DNA of 15,557 nt from an uncultured Rhodospirillales bacterium (GCA_937127205.1 CAKZLS010000345.1:1-15557), one strand, 5' to 3'; counted from the stretch's first letter, positions 6,701-14,651 are shown. Notes: generated by a model from the letters alone, not told the origin. Program-made: numbers and translations.

Positions 6701-7732
6701 TTAACGAAACGGCGGGCTGTATATCAGTCCACCGTCTTTCCACAATTTGTTGGCGCCGCGATTGATCTTCATCTCGCTTTGTTGACCGAGATAGCGCTCG
6801 AATATCTCTCCGTAATTGCCGGCGCTGGCGACAACTTTTCTTGCCCAGTCGGGAGCCAATCCGGCGGCGGCGCTACCCGGGACTTCTTCAGTACCCAACA
6901 GCCGACGGACAGCGGCATCGCGGCTCGTCAAATGCTGTTCAAGATTTTCGCGAGTGATACCTTTTTCCTCGGCGGCGATTGTGGCGAAAATCGCCCAGCG
7001 AACCACGTTTCCCCACATCATGTCCTTGGCGCTCACATAGGCGACGAGCGGTTCCTTTGATATAACCTCGTCATGGAGGACATAGTTGTCGGGATCATCG
7101 ACGGCCGAGGCACGCAAAGTCGCCAAGGCCAACCGGTCGGTGGTGAGCAAATTGCAACGGCGCGAGAAAAACGCGTCGTTACGGCCCTGCGAAGACTCAA
7201 ACGGAAGGACTTTCCACGACAGATTGTGAAGCTTAATGTAGTCCTCGAGATTGGCGATCGTTGTCGTGGAATGCGAAACGCATACGGTTGCGTCCGTGAG
7301 TTTGGTCAGATCACCATCAACGGTTCCCTTGTGGGACATGAACCCTTGACCGTCATAATAGAGCACGGCAGCGGGCGTCAACCGCAAGTCCAGGTCTCGC
7401 GAGAAGGTCCACGTGACATTGGAGAGGTAAACGTCCACCTCGCCCTCGGAGATGCTTTGCAGCCCGTGGCGGATGAGTGTCGGAGACATTTGCACCGCGT
7501 TGCGGTCGCCAAAAATGGCCAGTGCGATGACTCTGCAAAATTCGGGGAAGAAGCCTTCGTATCCGCTTTCACCGATCCTCGTGTCTCCCACGGGGCGATT
7601 GCCGATCGCGCATTTTACGTAACCGCGGTCGCGGACTGTATCGAGGGTGCTCTGAGATGCCGACGCCGTCGGGACAAAAAAGAGCGAGAGTAAGGCAAAG
7701 AATAAGGCAAGAAAAGTGAATCTAAATTTCAT
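6701..7732 (-). CDS. AapJ-like periplasmic amino-acid-binding protein, copy 2
   Basis: 343-aa protein identical to that at 2152-3183: signal peptide to about residue 25, AapJ-type mature domain, C-terminal PPFR. The start at 7732 is set by GGGAGG 7 nt upstream. It lies 26 nt upstream of cyclase copy 2. Two identical copies suggest gene dosage or recent homogenisation rather than altered ligand specificity. No cognate permease is visible. Confidence 0.9.
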   Translation of the reverse strand: MKFRFTFLALFFALLSLFFVPTASASQSTLDTVRDRGYVKCAIGNRPVGDTRIGESGYEGFFPEFCRVIALAIFGDRNAVQMSPTLIRHGLQSISEGEVDVYLSNVTWTFSRDLDLRLTPAAVLYYDGQGFMSHKGTVDGDLTKLTDATVCVSHSTTTIANLEDYIKLHNLSWKVLPFESSQGRNDAFFSRRCNLLTTDRLALATLRASAVDDPDNYVLHDEVISKEPLVAYVSAKDMMWGNVVRWAIFATIAAEEKGITRENLEQHLTSRDAAVRRLLGTEEVPGSAAAGLAPDWARKVVASAGNYGEIFERYLGQQSEMKINRGANKLWKDGGLIYSPPFR

Positions 7733-7816
7733 AAACTGCCTCCCGATAGCCCGGCGCAAATTCGTTAGAGCAGCCTCCGTTAACAATACAAGCAGGGTTT
7801 CTTTTAATCGATGTTT

Positions 7817-7828
7817 CTTGCTGGCAAG
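7817..7828. promoter_or_regulatory. 12-bp palindrome upstream of AapJ-like gene, copy 2
   Basis: CTTGC-TG-GCAAG, repeat of the element at 3268-3279, about 85 nt before the AapJ-like start. It may be an operator; no protein partner is known. Confidence 0.25.
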
Positions 7829-7943
7829 CAGCGCACGTTTAGAATTGGACCGTACGACAGCCGCTTTACCCCATCATGTCAGCCTAGTGAACGCCGGAGT
7901 TCGTGCTCGCAGCTACACACGCAATGCAATAACCCCTAAAAAA

Positions 7944-7981
7944 ATACTATCAAAGGTGTGCTCGAGGACAAAACTGTTTTG
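7944..7981 (-). promoter_or_regulatory. Candidate promoter and 13-bp operator for AapJ-cyclase unit, copy 2
   Basis: Same TTGTCC, 16 nt, TAGTAT arrangement and CAAAAC-T-GTTTTG inverted repeat as in copy 1, so both cyclase units would be driven and regulated alike. Confidence 0.3.
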
Positions 7982-8113
7982 ATTGTGTGATGCCTGCAAT
8001 CCGGTTGAATTCGAGACCGGAAACACCTGATCTAGAAACAAGCCGCTGAACAATTGGAACCATTGACGACGTGCGCTCTTCGCACCGAGCATGAGAACAC
8101 TAGAGTAAGATTA

Positions 8114-8142
8114 CCCGTTCAGATTGGTTCGACTTGAACGGG
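8114..8142 (-). terminator. Hairpin after ABM-fold gene, copy 2
   Basis: Perfect CCCGTTCA/TGAACGGG stem with 13-nt loop beginning 7 nt after the ABM-fold stop, as in copy 1. It lacks a T-run, so intrinsic termination is uncertain. Confidence 0.4.
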
Positions 8143-8149
8143 ACGCGCT

Positions 8150-8512
8150 CTAGCGCCGAAAGCCGAACTCGGTCCGGAAGAAGCGGGGTGACATATCACT
8201 GAGCAAAGGGCGCAGTTTTTCGATCTCGTCGGCGGGTCCGTGGACTTCCACCCCGGTGATGTCGACCAGTTGGCGTGTGGTTTCGAAAATATGCTTGCCG
8301 ACGTCAAGATGCTGCGCGAACGCGTCGGCGCTCTCGTAGTCCTCGCGCGAAACGGCCGCGGAGTCGCTCTCGAAGCTGTAGGCTGATGCAGGATGCCCAG
8401 CCTCCTTGTCGCGTAGCGCCACCATCGCCTCGCAGTTGTCCCGAAACCGCGCCGCGTTTCCAGGTCGAATGGCGAAGTAACCGATGACAGTAACGATGCG
8501 CGGTGCAGGCAT
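8150..8512 (-). CDS. ABM-fold (quinol-monooxygenase-like) small protein, copy 2
   Basis: 120-aa protein identical to copy 1, start ATG at 8512 after GGGGGAG. Here its upstream neighbour is the complete SBP_bac_3 gene, whose stop is 130 bp away, with the palindromic operator in between. Function beyond the fold family is not assignable; a redox or aromatic-detoxification role is typical of the family. Confidence 0.8.
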   Translation of the reverse strand: MPAPRIVTVIGYFAIRPGNAARFRDNCEAMVALRDKEAGHPASAYSFESDSAAVSREDYESADAFAQHLDVGKHIFETTRQLVDITGVEVHGPADEIEKLRPLLSDMSPRFFRTEFGFRR

Positions 8513-8524
8513 GGCGCTCCCCCT

Positions 8525-8549
8525 ATTGTTATACAGGTTCTGTTACAAT
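8525..8549 (-). promoter_or_regulatory. Candidate operator and -10 for ABM-fold gene, copy 2
   Basis: Same imperfect 25-bp palindrome with ACAG-GTT-CTGT core (8533-8543) and embedded TATAAC -10 as at 3976-4000. It sits between the SBP_bac_3 stop and the ABM-fold start and implies separate, repressible transcription. Confidence 0.5.
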
Positions 8550-8642
8550 AATGCGCCCGAGACCTGAGGGTTGGCAGATCGTCTCGTAGTGCTCCAAACA
8601 GGTGCGGATTTTGGCGCGACGGGCTATCAGCGGGCGGCGGAT

Positions 8643-9419
8643 TTACTCCTTGTCGCAGACGGTCTTTTGCAGGATCACGTCATAGCGTTCAAGCAGGGCC
8701 TCGTATTCGCCTGTGCGGCACAGTTCGGCCAGGCGCAAATTGAAAGTGTCGCGGAGCTTTGAGTCCTTGAAGGCCGCGCGGAAGTCGGTGACGGGCGGGA
8801 ACAGGTGGTGCAAGGTCACCTCGTCCATGGAATGCCCCAGGGCCTTGGTGAAGTAGACGAAGATGCTGCGGTCGATCACCGCGACGCTACCCTGCCGCTC
8901 CCAGAACAGGCGCACCTGGTTCTCCTGGTTGGGGACTTCCACGTAATTGGCGCGATCTGGGGAGTCGGGTGCGAACACGCGCTCGAAATCGGCGCCCAGT
9001 TCCCGGTCGGCGCCCTGCCAAGTGAGCACCTGATGGCCGGCGAGATCGTCGATATCGTCGATTTTGAGATTATCGTTTTTTTTGCTGGCGGCGACGTTTT
9101 CGAAGGTGATGAACGGGTCCGAATAGAACACGGTCTCGTCGCCATTTTGGCGCACCGCCACCGAGACGTCGGCGCGTCCCTTTTGCACGGCGGTTTGCAA
9201 ATCCGCGTAGGGCATCTGGGTGAACGTGAGCGCATCTTCGGCGAGGGCGCCGCGCATGATGTCCACCTCCAGGCCGGTGGTGGCCTTGTCCATCACGTAA
9301 GGCGGGATGTCGAGGGAGATGGCCACGGTGGGTTTCGCCGTATCCGCGAGGGCCGCTTGGCCGATCAAGATGGCGCTCATCACGGTCAAGGACACAAACG
9401 CGAGGACTCGGTGGATCAT
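8643..9419 (-). CDS. SBP_bac_3 periplasmic solute-binding protein (complete)
   Basis: Predicted 258-aa periplasmic binding protein of family 3 (polar amino acids and similar solutes). A signal peptide covers about 1-25 (cleavage near ALA). Then comes a lobe-1 start TVAISLDIPPYVM, TGLEVDIMRGALA, a central segment ADVSVAVRQNGDETVFYSDPF matching the family's second motif, the hinge/lobe-2 segment IDDLAGHQVLTWQGAD, and a C-terminal helix region ending VCDKE. Length is normal (about 240-270 aa). The ATG at 9419 is preferred over one at 9443 because it starts the signal peptide and has AGGGGA upstream. The gene is 30 bp after the FAD oxidoreductase, suggesting co-transcription. No permease genes are nearby. 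It is only distantly related to the AapJ-like protein. A truncated paralogue lies at 4094-4415. An A8 run occurs within the gene (9076-9083). Confidence 0.88.
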   Translation of the reverse strand: MIHRVLAFVSLTVMSAILIGQAALADTAKPTVAISLDIPPYVMDKATTGLEVDIMRGALAEDALTFTQMPYADLQTAVQKGRADVSVAVRQNGDETVFYSDPFITFENVAASKKNDNLKIDDIDDLAGHQVLTWQGADRELGADFERVFAPDSPDRANYVEVPNQENQVRLFWERQGSVAVIDRSIFVYFTKALGHSMDEVTLHHLFPPVTDFRAAFKDSKLRDTFNLRLAELCRTGEYEALLERYDVILQKTVCDKE

Positions 9420-9449
9420 GGATAGATTCCCCTGGCGGTTCAACTCAGG

Positions 9450-10571
9450 TCAACGTAACGGTTTGGCAAGGCCGAATTGCTCGACCACGGCGTCGGCGAT
9501 GGCCAGCGACGCGGTCAGTCCGGGTGACTCGATGCCGAACAGGTTGATCAGGCCGTTGATGCCGTGAGTCTCGGGGCCTTGGAACATGAAATCGGCCGCC
9601 GGTTCGCCGGGCGCCTGCAGTTTGGGGCGGACGCCGCAATAGTCCGGGGTCAGGGCGTCGTCCGGCAGCGCCGGCCAATAGCGGCGGATGGCGGCATAGA
9701 ACGAGTCCGCGCGGCTGGGCTCGACCTGGTAGTCGATGGCGTCGATCCATTCCACGTCGGGGCCGAAGCGGCCCTGGCCGCCGAGATCGCGGGTGTAGTG
9801 GATGCCGAGGCCGGCGGCGCCCGGCACGGGATAGATCAGGCGCTCGAACGGCGCGCGGCCGGAAAGATGGAAGTAGTTGCCCTTGGCGTAGTGCAGGGGA
9901 GGGACGGTCTCCGGCGGCATGCCCTGGATGGACCGGGCCACGCCTTGAGCGCCGAGGCCGGCGCAATTGACCACGGTGCGGCAGGCCAGTTCCATGGGTT
10001 GGTCGCCGCCCACGTCGAGGGTGATGGTGCCGCGCTCGGCGCGCCCGCCCAAGACCGGGCACAGGAACGCGATCGCCGCGCCGTGATCCTCGGCCTCGCC
10101 CTGAAGGCTCAGCATGTAGGCGTGGGAGTCGAGAATGCCGGTGGATGGCGAAATCAGCGCGGCGATGCAGGTGAGGTGTGGTTCCAGGCCGATGGCCTCG
10201 TCGGCGCCGATCCAGCGGATGTCCTCGACACCGTTGCCCCGGGCTCTGCTTTCCACCGCCCGAAGCGGTTCAAGTTCCGCGTCAATTGTCGCCACCACCA
10301 GCTTGCCGCAGCGGGCATAATCGATACCGTGTTCGTTCAGGTATTGGTAGAGTTGGTCCCGGCCGGCGCGGCAGAGGCGCGCTTTCAAACTGCCTTCGGG
10401 GTAGTAGATGCCGGCGTGAATGACCTCGGAGTTGCGCGAACTGGTGGCCGTTCCGATGGCGTCCTCGGCTTCCAGTACGATCACCTCGCGCCCCGCCATC
10501 GCCAGCGCCCGGGCAATGGCCAGGCCCACCACGCCGGCGCCGATCACCACGCACTCCACTGTTTCGGTCAT
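9450..10571 (-). CDS. FAD-dependent oxidoreductase, L-2-hydroxyglutarate oxidase-like
   Basis: 373-aa DAO-superfamily flavoenzyme. The N-terminal Rossmann motif GAGVVG (11-16) and Glu34 at the end of the second strand bind FAD. SSRNSEVIHAGIYYP (44-58) and the C-terminal NLFGIESPGLTASLAIAD are hallmarks of the LhgO/L2HGDH group, which oxidises L-2-hydroxyglutarate to 2-oxoglutarate and passes electrons to the quinone pool or oxygen. Length fits the smaller bacterial members. The ATG at 10571 sits inside a repeated GATC run; the Shine-Dalgarno is weak (GGAAAG about 13 nt upstream). It is the first gene of a minus-strand unit with the SBP_bac_3 gene and is divergent from the DUF3179 gene. Substrate is inferred from family; a related hydroxy acid is possible. 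Confidence 0.85.
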   Translation of the reverse strand: MTETVECVVIGAGVVGLAIARALAMAGREVIVLEAEDAIGTATSSRNSEVIHAGIYYPEGSLKARLCRAGRDQLYQYLNEHGIDYARCGKLVVATIDAELEPLRAVESRARGNGVEDIRWIGADEAIGLEPHLTCIAALISPSTGILDSHAYMLSLQGEAEDHGAAIAFLCPVLGGRAERGTITLDVGGDQPMELACRTVVNCAGLGAQGVARSIQGMPPETVPPLHYAKGNYFHLSGRAPFERLIYPVPGAAGLGIHYTRDLGGQGRFGPDVEWIDAIDYQVEPSRADSFYAAIRRYWPALPDDALTPDYCGVRPKLQAPGEPAADFMFQGPETHGINGLINLFGIESPGLTASLAIADAVVEQFGLAKPLR

Positions 10572-10592
10572 CGATCGATCATCTTTCCATCA

Positions 10593-10621
10593 CTGACATG
10601 TGACTGCTTGGGTGTTGTAGC
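10593..10621 (+). promoter_or_regulatory. Weak candidate promoter for the DUF3179 gene
   Basis: CTGACA (10593-10598) and TGTAGC (10616-10621) are 17 nt apart in the 111-bp divergent intergenic region. The -35 is good and the -10 poor. Nothing convincing was found for the opposite strand. Confidence 0.2.
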
Positions 10622-10682
10622 GCGCGCGCCGATGTCCTCAAGTACAAATCGAACGGACGAATTCAGCGAGGAGGATAGGTTC

Positions 10683-11681
10683 ATGAGGAAAATGGCCCTG
10701 GCGCTGACGACGACGGTCCTTGCCGTGATGGTGGCCGTGCCTCTTCGCGCCGATGTGCAGGCATGGCAAGAGGAGTGGCCGGACACCGATTTCTCCAAGA
10801 GCGCCGTTGATTTCCGTGAGATTTTGTCGGGCGGCCCGCCCAAGGACGGCATCCCGTCCATCGACGATCCCGCCTTCGTGCCGGTCGCCGAAGCGTCCGG
10901 GTTGAGCGATACCGAGCCGGTCATCGGCCTTGTGGTCAACAATGAGGCGCGCGCCTATCCCCTGAGCATCCTGATCTGGCACGAAATCGTCAACGATACG
11001 GTGAGCGAGGTACCGGTGACGGTGACCTACTGCCCGCTCTGCAATTCGGCCATCGTGTTCGAGCGCGCCGTTGAAGGCCGGGTGCTCGACTTCGGAACCA
11101 CCGGCAAACTGCGCAATTCGGATCTGGTGATGTACGACCGCCAGACCGAGAGCTGGTGGCAGCAGTTCTCGGGGGAGGCCATCGTCGGCGCCCTGACCGG
11201 AACGGAGCTGAAGATGCTGCCGTCGCGGCTGGAATCCTGGGCAATGTTCAAGGCGCGTGCGCCTGAGGGCAAGGTTCTGGTGCCCAACAACGCCAATATG
11301 CGCGCCTACGGCCGCAATCCTTACGTGGGCTACGATAGCCGCGACAAGCCGTATCCGTTGTTTCTGGGCGCGCTTCCCACCGACGTCAATCCGATGATGC
11401 GCGTTGTCGTGGTGGACGACGAAGCTTGGACCCTGCCGTTGCTGCGGGAGAAGGGCACGATCGAGCGGGGCGGCGTGACCATCCGCTGGGTGGCGGGACA
11501 GAATTCGGCCCTCGATTCGGGTCGAATCGCCACCGGGCGCGATGTCGGCAACGTGATTGTGCAACGCGAAGGCGGGTCCGGCGTCGAAGACGTGGTTCAT
11601 GACGTCACGTTTGCCTTTGTATTCCGGGCCTTTACGCCGGATGGCCGAATTCACGGATTAGAGACGCCCGACGCGCGTTGA
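10683..11681 (+). CDS. Secreted DUF3179 domain protein
   Basis: 332-aa protein with an N-terminal signal peptide (about 1-23, cleavage near LRA) and one DUF3179 domain over most of the rest. Family motifs are visible: ARAYPLSILIWHEIVND (His100), VTYCPLCNSA with Cys117 and Cys120, FGTTGKLRNSDLVMYDR, and WWQQFSGEAIVG. The CxxC and His may bind metal or be redox-active, but the biochemical role of DUF3179 is not established. The start at 10683 is fixed by GAGGAGG about 8 nt upstream; the same frame stays open far upstream over the opposite-strand oxidoreductase, but that extension is not coding. The molybdopterin oxidoreductase begins 58 bp downstream on the same strand, with a small CCGTC/GACGG hairpin (11683-11696) between. 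Confidence 0.88.
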   Translation: MRKMALALTTTVLAVMVAVPLRADVQAWQEEWPDTDFSKSAVDFREILSGGPPKDGIPSIDDPAFVPVAEASGLSDTEPVIGLVVNNEARAYPLSILIWHEIVNDTVSEVPVTVTYCPLCNSAIVFERAVEGRVLDFGTTGKLRNSDLVMYDRQTESWWQQFSGEAIVGALTGTELKMLPSRLESWAMFKARAPEGKVLVPNNANMRAYGRNPYVGYDSRDKPYPLFLGALPTDVNPMMRVVVVDDEAWTLPLLREKGTIERGGVTIRWVAGQNSALDSGRIATGRDVGNVIVQREGGSGVEDVVHDVTFAFVFRAFTPDGRIHGLETPDAR

Positions 11682-11739
11682 ACCGTCCCGAGACGGGGCA
11701 TAGAGTGATTCAATCTGAATGGTTTGGAATTGGTGTTTG

Positions 11740-13812
11740 ATGCCCCCTCAACGCGTTTCCTCGGCGTGTCCGCATGATTGCCCCAGCGCATGCGCCCTCG
11801 AGGTCGAGTTGCTTGACCCGAGCACCATCGGAAAAATCCACGGCGCCTCGGCCAATCCGTACACCGACGGCGTGATCTGCGCCAAGGTGGCGCGCTACGC
11901 CGAGCGCGTCCATCACCCCGATCGGTTGACACGGCCGCTTCGCCGCATTGGCGAGAAGGGGGAAGGGCGGTTTGAACCCGTATCCTGGGACGATGCCCTG
12001 GATCTGGTGGCCGACGCGTTTGCCGCGGCAGTCCGCAAGCACAGGCCGCAGTCGGTCTGGCCCTACCTCTATGCTGGCACCATGGGGTTGGTCCAGCGGG
12101 ATGGGATCGAGCGCCTGCGCAATGTCATGGGATATTCGGGCATGGGCCGGACCATCTGTTCGAGCATTGCGCGGGCGGGTTGGGCGGCGGGCGCGGGGGC
12201 GGTGCGCGGCGTCGATCCGCGGGAGATGGCGGACTCCGAGCTGATCGTGCTTTGGGGCTGCAACGCGGCGGCCACCCAGGTGCACGTCCTGACCCACGTC
12301 ACCAAGGCCCGCAAGGCCCGAGGCGCCAAGATCGTCGTCGTCGATCCCTACGCCACCGCCACCGCGCGGAGCGCCGATTTTCACCTGGCGCTGAGACCCG
12401 GGACCGATGGCGCGCTCGCGTGCGCGGTCATGCATGTGCTGTTCGTCGAAGGTCTTGCCAACCGCGAGTATATGAGCCGCTATACCGACGTTCCCGACGC
12501 GTTGGAGCGGCACCTGCGCGCACGCACGCCGGCATGGGCGGCGGCCATCACGGGACTGACGGAAACCGAGATCATCGACTTCGCCCGGCTGTACGGCTCG
12601 ACCAAGCGCAGCTTTCTCAGGCTCGGATACGGCTTTACGCGCTCGCGCAACGGCGCCGCCAACATGCATGCGGCCTCCTGCCTGCCGGCGGTAACCGGGG
12701 CTTGGCAACATCGCGGCGGCGGGGCGCTCTATTCCAACGGCGATCTGTTTCCGCTGGACCGGACATTGATCGAGGGATCGGATGCGAAAAAGCCCGGTGT
12801 CCGGGTTCTCGACATGTCGCGGATCGGTCCGATCCTGACGGGCGACACGGACGATTTGGCCGGCGGCCCACCGGTAATGGCCATGCTCATCCAGAACACG
12901 AACCCGGCCGCGGTGGCCCCTGAATCGGCCAAGGTCCGGGCCGGGCTGGCCCGCGACGATTTGTTTGTCTGTGTTCACGAGCAGTTCATGACCGAAACGG
13001 CAATGATGGCCGACGTGGTTCTGCCGGCGACCACGTTCCTGGAGCATGACGACATTTACCTGGGCCTCGGGCATACGTTCCTGCAGGTGGCGCGCGGGAT
13101 CGTGGCGCCGCCGGGTGAATGCCGTTCCAATCACACTGTGATCGGCGCGCTGGCTAAACGATTGGGCGCCCAGCATCCCGGCTTCGAGATGACCGCCTGG
13201 GAATTGATCGACGCGACGCTTGCGGCTTCCGGCCTGCCGGATGCCAAGACGGTGGCGCGACCGGGCGGTATCGACCGCTCGCTTGCGTTTGACCAAGCCC
13301 ATTATCTGGATGGGTTCGCCTGGACCGACGGGCGCTTCCGGTTCAAGCCGAAATGGACGGACCTGGGGCCTCTTGGCGCGAAGATGCCGGCGTTGCCCGA
13401 TCATATGGCGACGACCGAGGACAGGAACGGCACCCATCCCTACCGCCTGGTGACGGCGCCGGCCCACGATTTTCTGAATACCAGTTTTACCGAAACGCCG
13501 ACCTCACGGAAGAAACAGGCCCGGCCCACCGCCTTTATTCATCCCACCGATTGCAACGCGCTTGGGGTCGGGGAAGGAAGCCCGGTCCGGCTCGGCAACA
13601 CCCGGGGTTCCGTTGTCGTTCATGCCAAACCTTTCAACGGCTTGAAGCGGGGTGTCGTGGTGGTGGAAGGGATCTGGCCCAACGCGGCGTTTGTGGAGGG
13701 TATGGGGATCAATGTGCTTGTTGGCGCCGACGCGGTCCCGCCGGCGGGCGGCGCGGCTTTTCACGATACCGCCGTTTGGATCCGCGGCGAAGGAAACGGA
13801 GAGGCTCGATGA
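11740..13812 (+). CDS. Molybdopterin / 4Fe-4S oxidoreductase (FdhF/BisC superfamily)
   Basis: 690-aa molybdenum-dependent oxidoreductase (COG0243 type). The N-terminus carries a 4Fe-4S site, C-x3-C-x3-C-x28-C (CPHDCPSAC plus GVICAKV). The molybdopterin domain follows, with GYSGMGRTICSS, LIVLWGCNAA and KIVVVDPYATATA as dinucleotide-binding segments, and a C-terminal molydopterin-binding domain from about residue 560 (HPYRLVTAPAHDFLNTSF, HPTDCNALG). Cys140 in TICSS falls at about the place of the Mo-ligating Cys/Sec of formate dehydrogenases; this is a position-based guess. No twin-arginine signal is seen, so it is probably cytoplasmic. The substrate is unknown. The start at 11740 gives the usual short lead before the first Cys; ATG 11719 adds seven residues, and neither has a clear Shine-Dalgarno. 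The stop overlaps the mipZ start by ATGA. Confidence 0.87.
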   Translation: MPPQRVSSACPHDCPSACALEVELLDPSTIGKIHGASANPYTDGVICAKVARYAERVHHPDRLTRPLRRIGEKGEGRFEPVSWDDALDLVADAFAAAVRKHRPQSVWPYLYAGTMGLVQRDGIERLRNVMGYSGMGRTICSSIARAGWAAGAGAVRGVDPREMADSELIVLWGCNAAATQVHVLTHVTKARKARGAKIVVVDPYATATARSADFHLALRPGTDGALACAVMHVLFVEGLANREYMSRYTDVPDALERHLRARTPAWAAAITGLTETEIIDFARLYGSTKRSFLRLGYGFTRSRNGAANMHAASCLPAVTGAWQHRGGGALYSNGDLFPLDRTLIEGSDAKKPGVRVLDMSRIGPILTGDTDDLAGGPPVMAMLIQNTNPAAVAPESAKVRAGLARDDLFVCVHEQFMTETAMMADVVLPATTFLEHDDIYLGLGHTFLQVARGIVAPPGECRSNHTVIGALAKRLGAQHPGFEMTAWELIDATLAASGLPDAKTVARPGGIDRSLAFDQAHYLDGFAWTDGRFRFKPKWTDLGPLGAKMPALPDHMATTEDRNGTHPYRLVTAPAHDFLNTSFTETPTSRKKQARPTAFIHPTDCNALGVGEGSPVRLGNTRGSVVVHAKPFNGLKRGVVVVEGIWPNAAFVEGMGINVLVGADAVPPAGGAAFHDTAVWIRGEGNGEAR

Positions 13813-14651
13813 AAGCGTCAAAGAAAACCCATACCATTGTCGTCGCCAACGAAAAAGGCGGATCGGGGAAGTCCACCACCGCCATGCACCTGGTGGTGGC
13901 GCTGCTGCGCCGGGGACACAGAGTGGCCAGCATCGACCTCGATGTCCGCCAGCGTAGCCTTACGCGCTACATCGAAAACAGGCGTGCCCACGCGTCGGCC
14001 ACGGGCGCGGATCTGGTCATGCCGGAGCATGTAACCTTCGCCCCGCAAAGCGGTCCCGCGGAAAGACGCCTGCGTGATGAATTTTCCACCTGTTTTAAAC
14101 GGTTAAGCACGCTTTATGATGTCATCGTTATAGATACGCCGGGAAGCAGTACGCTGTTGAGCCGGGCGGCCCATGCGCTCGCCGATACCCTCATCACACC
14201 GATCAACGACAGTTTCGTCGATCTCGATGTGTTGGCGAAGGTGGAGGGGTGGAACGACATGAAATCGGGCGCTCTCCGGGTGGCTGGCCCCACCCACTAT
14301 TCGGAAATGGTCTGGGAGGCGAAAAAGGCCCGGTCCACCAGGGGCCAGCGGCCGGTCGACTGGATTGTTATGCGCAACCGTCTGAGCAGCCTCGATGCCC
14401 GCAACAAACGCCAGGTGGAACGGGTGCTCGGCGAGCTGGCCCGGCGGTTCGGTTTCCGCCTGGTGCCCGGTTTCGGCGAGCGGGTGATCTATCGCGAATT
14501 GTTCCTGAGCGGTCTGACCATGATCGATCTCGGAGAAGCCGAGGGCGGGGATCCGCTGACCTTGTCGCACGTGGCCGCGCGCCAGGAAGTACGTGCTCTC
14601 GTCGAGGCGCTGAACCTGCCGGCGGTTGTGAAGCTGAAGGCGGCGGGGTAG
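13809..14651 (+). CDS. mipZ: MipZ division-plane positioning ATPase
   Basis: 280-aa ParA/MinD-type ATPase, close in length to Caulobacter MipZ (276 aa). A deviant Walker A KGGSGKST (16-23, signature Lys16), the switch segment SIDLDVRQRSLTRYIENR (41-58) characteristic of MipZ, and Walker B VIVIDTPG (Asp109) are all present. MipZ forms a gradient from the ParB-bound poles and blocks FtsZ polymerisation there, placing the division site at midcell in alphaproteobacteria without MinCDE. The start is supported by GGAGAGG just upstream and by the ATGA overlap with the molybdopterin oxidoreductase, implying translational coupling. An upstream in-frame extension inside that gene is not coding. The frame is intact with all key motifs. 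Confidence 0.93.
   Translation: MKASKKTHTIVVANEKGGSGKSTTAMHLVVALLRRGHRVASIDLDVRQRSLTRYIENRRAHASATGADLVMPEHVTFAPQSGPAERRLRDEFSTCFKRLSTLYDVIVIDTPGSSTLLSRAAHALADTLITPINDSFVDLDVLAKVEGWNDMKSGALRVAGPTHYSEMVWEAKKARSTRGQRPVDWIVMRNRLSSLDARNKRQVERVLGELARRFGFRLVPGFGERVIYRELFLSGLTMIDLGEAEGGDPLTLSHVAARQEVRALVEALNLPAVVKLKAAG

Larger units (their letters stand above)
7733..8149. other. 417-bp intergenic leader, copy 2
   Basis: Base-for-base equivalent of 3184-3600, with the same palindromes, candidate promoter and hairpin. No gene was found in it. Confidence 0.6.
4757..8775. repeat. Direct tandem repeat, copy 2 (identical core, 4,019 bp)
   Basis: Partner of 208-4226, offset 4,549 bp, with no mismatch found in the stretches compared. 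Outside the core the homology continues: leftward through the diverged cyclase 3' end (about 4659-4756), and rightward into the full-length SBP_bac_3 gene, which copy 1 keeps only in part. Confidence 0.95.

Noticed and set aside
208..8775. Duplication as a composite transposon or integrated element
   Set aside because: No transposase, integrase, terminal inverted repeats or target-site duplication was seen at the borders.
8805..9425. 206-codon plus-strand frame opposite the SBP_bac_3 gene
   Set aside because: It mirrors the coding strand; no start signal or family resemblance.
9564..10682. Long plus-strand open frame across the FAD oxidoreductase, in frame with DUF3179
   Set aside because: It is antisense to a well-recognised enzyme, and the true DUF3179 start has a strong Shine-Dalgarno and signal peptide at 10683.
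11710..13467. 585-codon minus-strand open frame opposite the molybdopterin oxidoreductase
   Set aside because: The plus strand encodes clear family motifs; the antisense product is Arg/Gly/His-rich with no recognisable domain, typical of high-G+C shadow frames.
13353..13808. Upstream extension of the mipZ frame
   Set aside because: It lies in another frame of the molybdopterin oxidoreductase; MipZ begins at 13809 by family length and Shine-Dalgarno.
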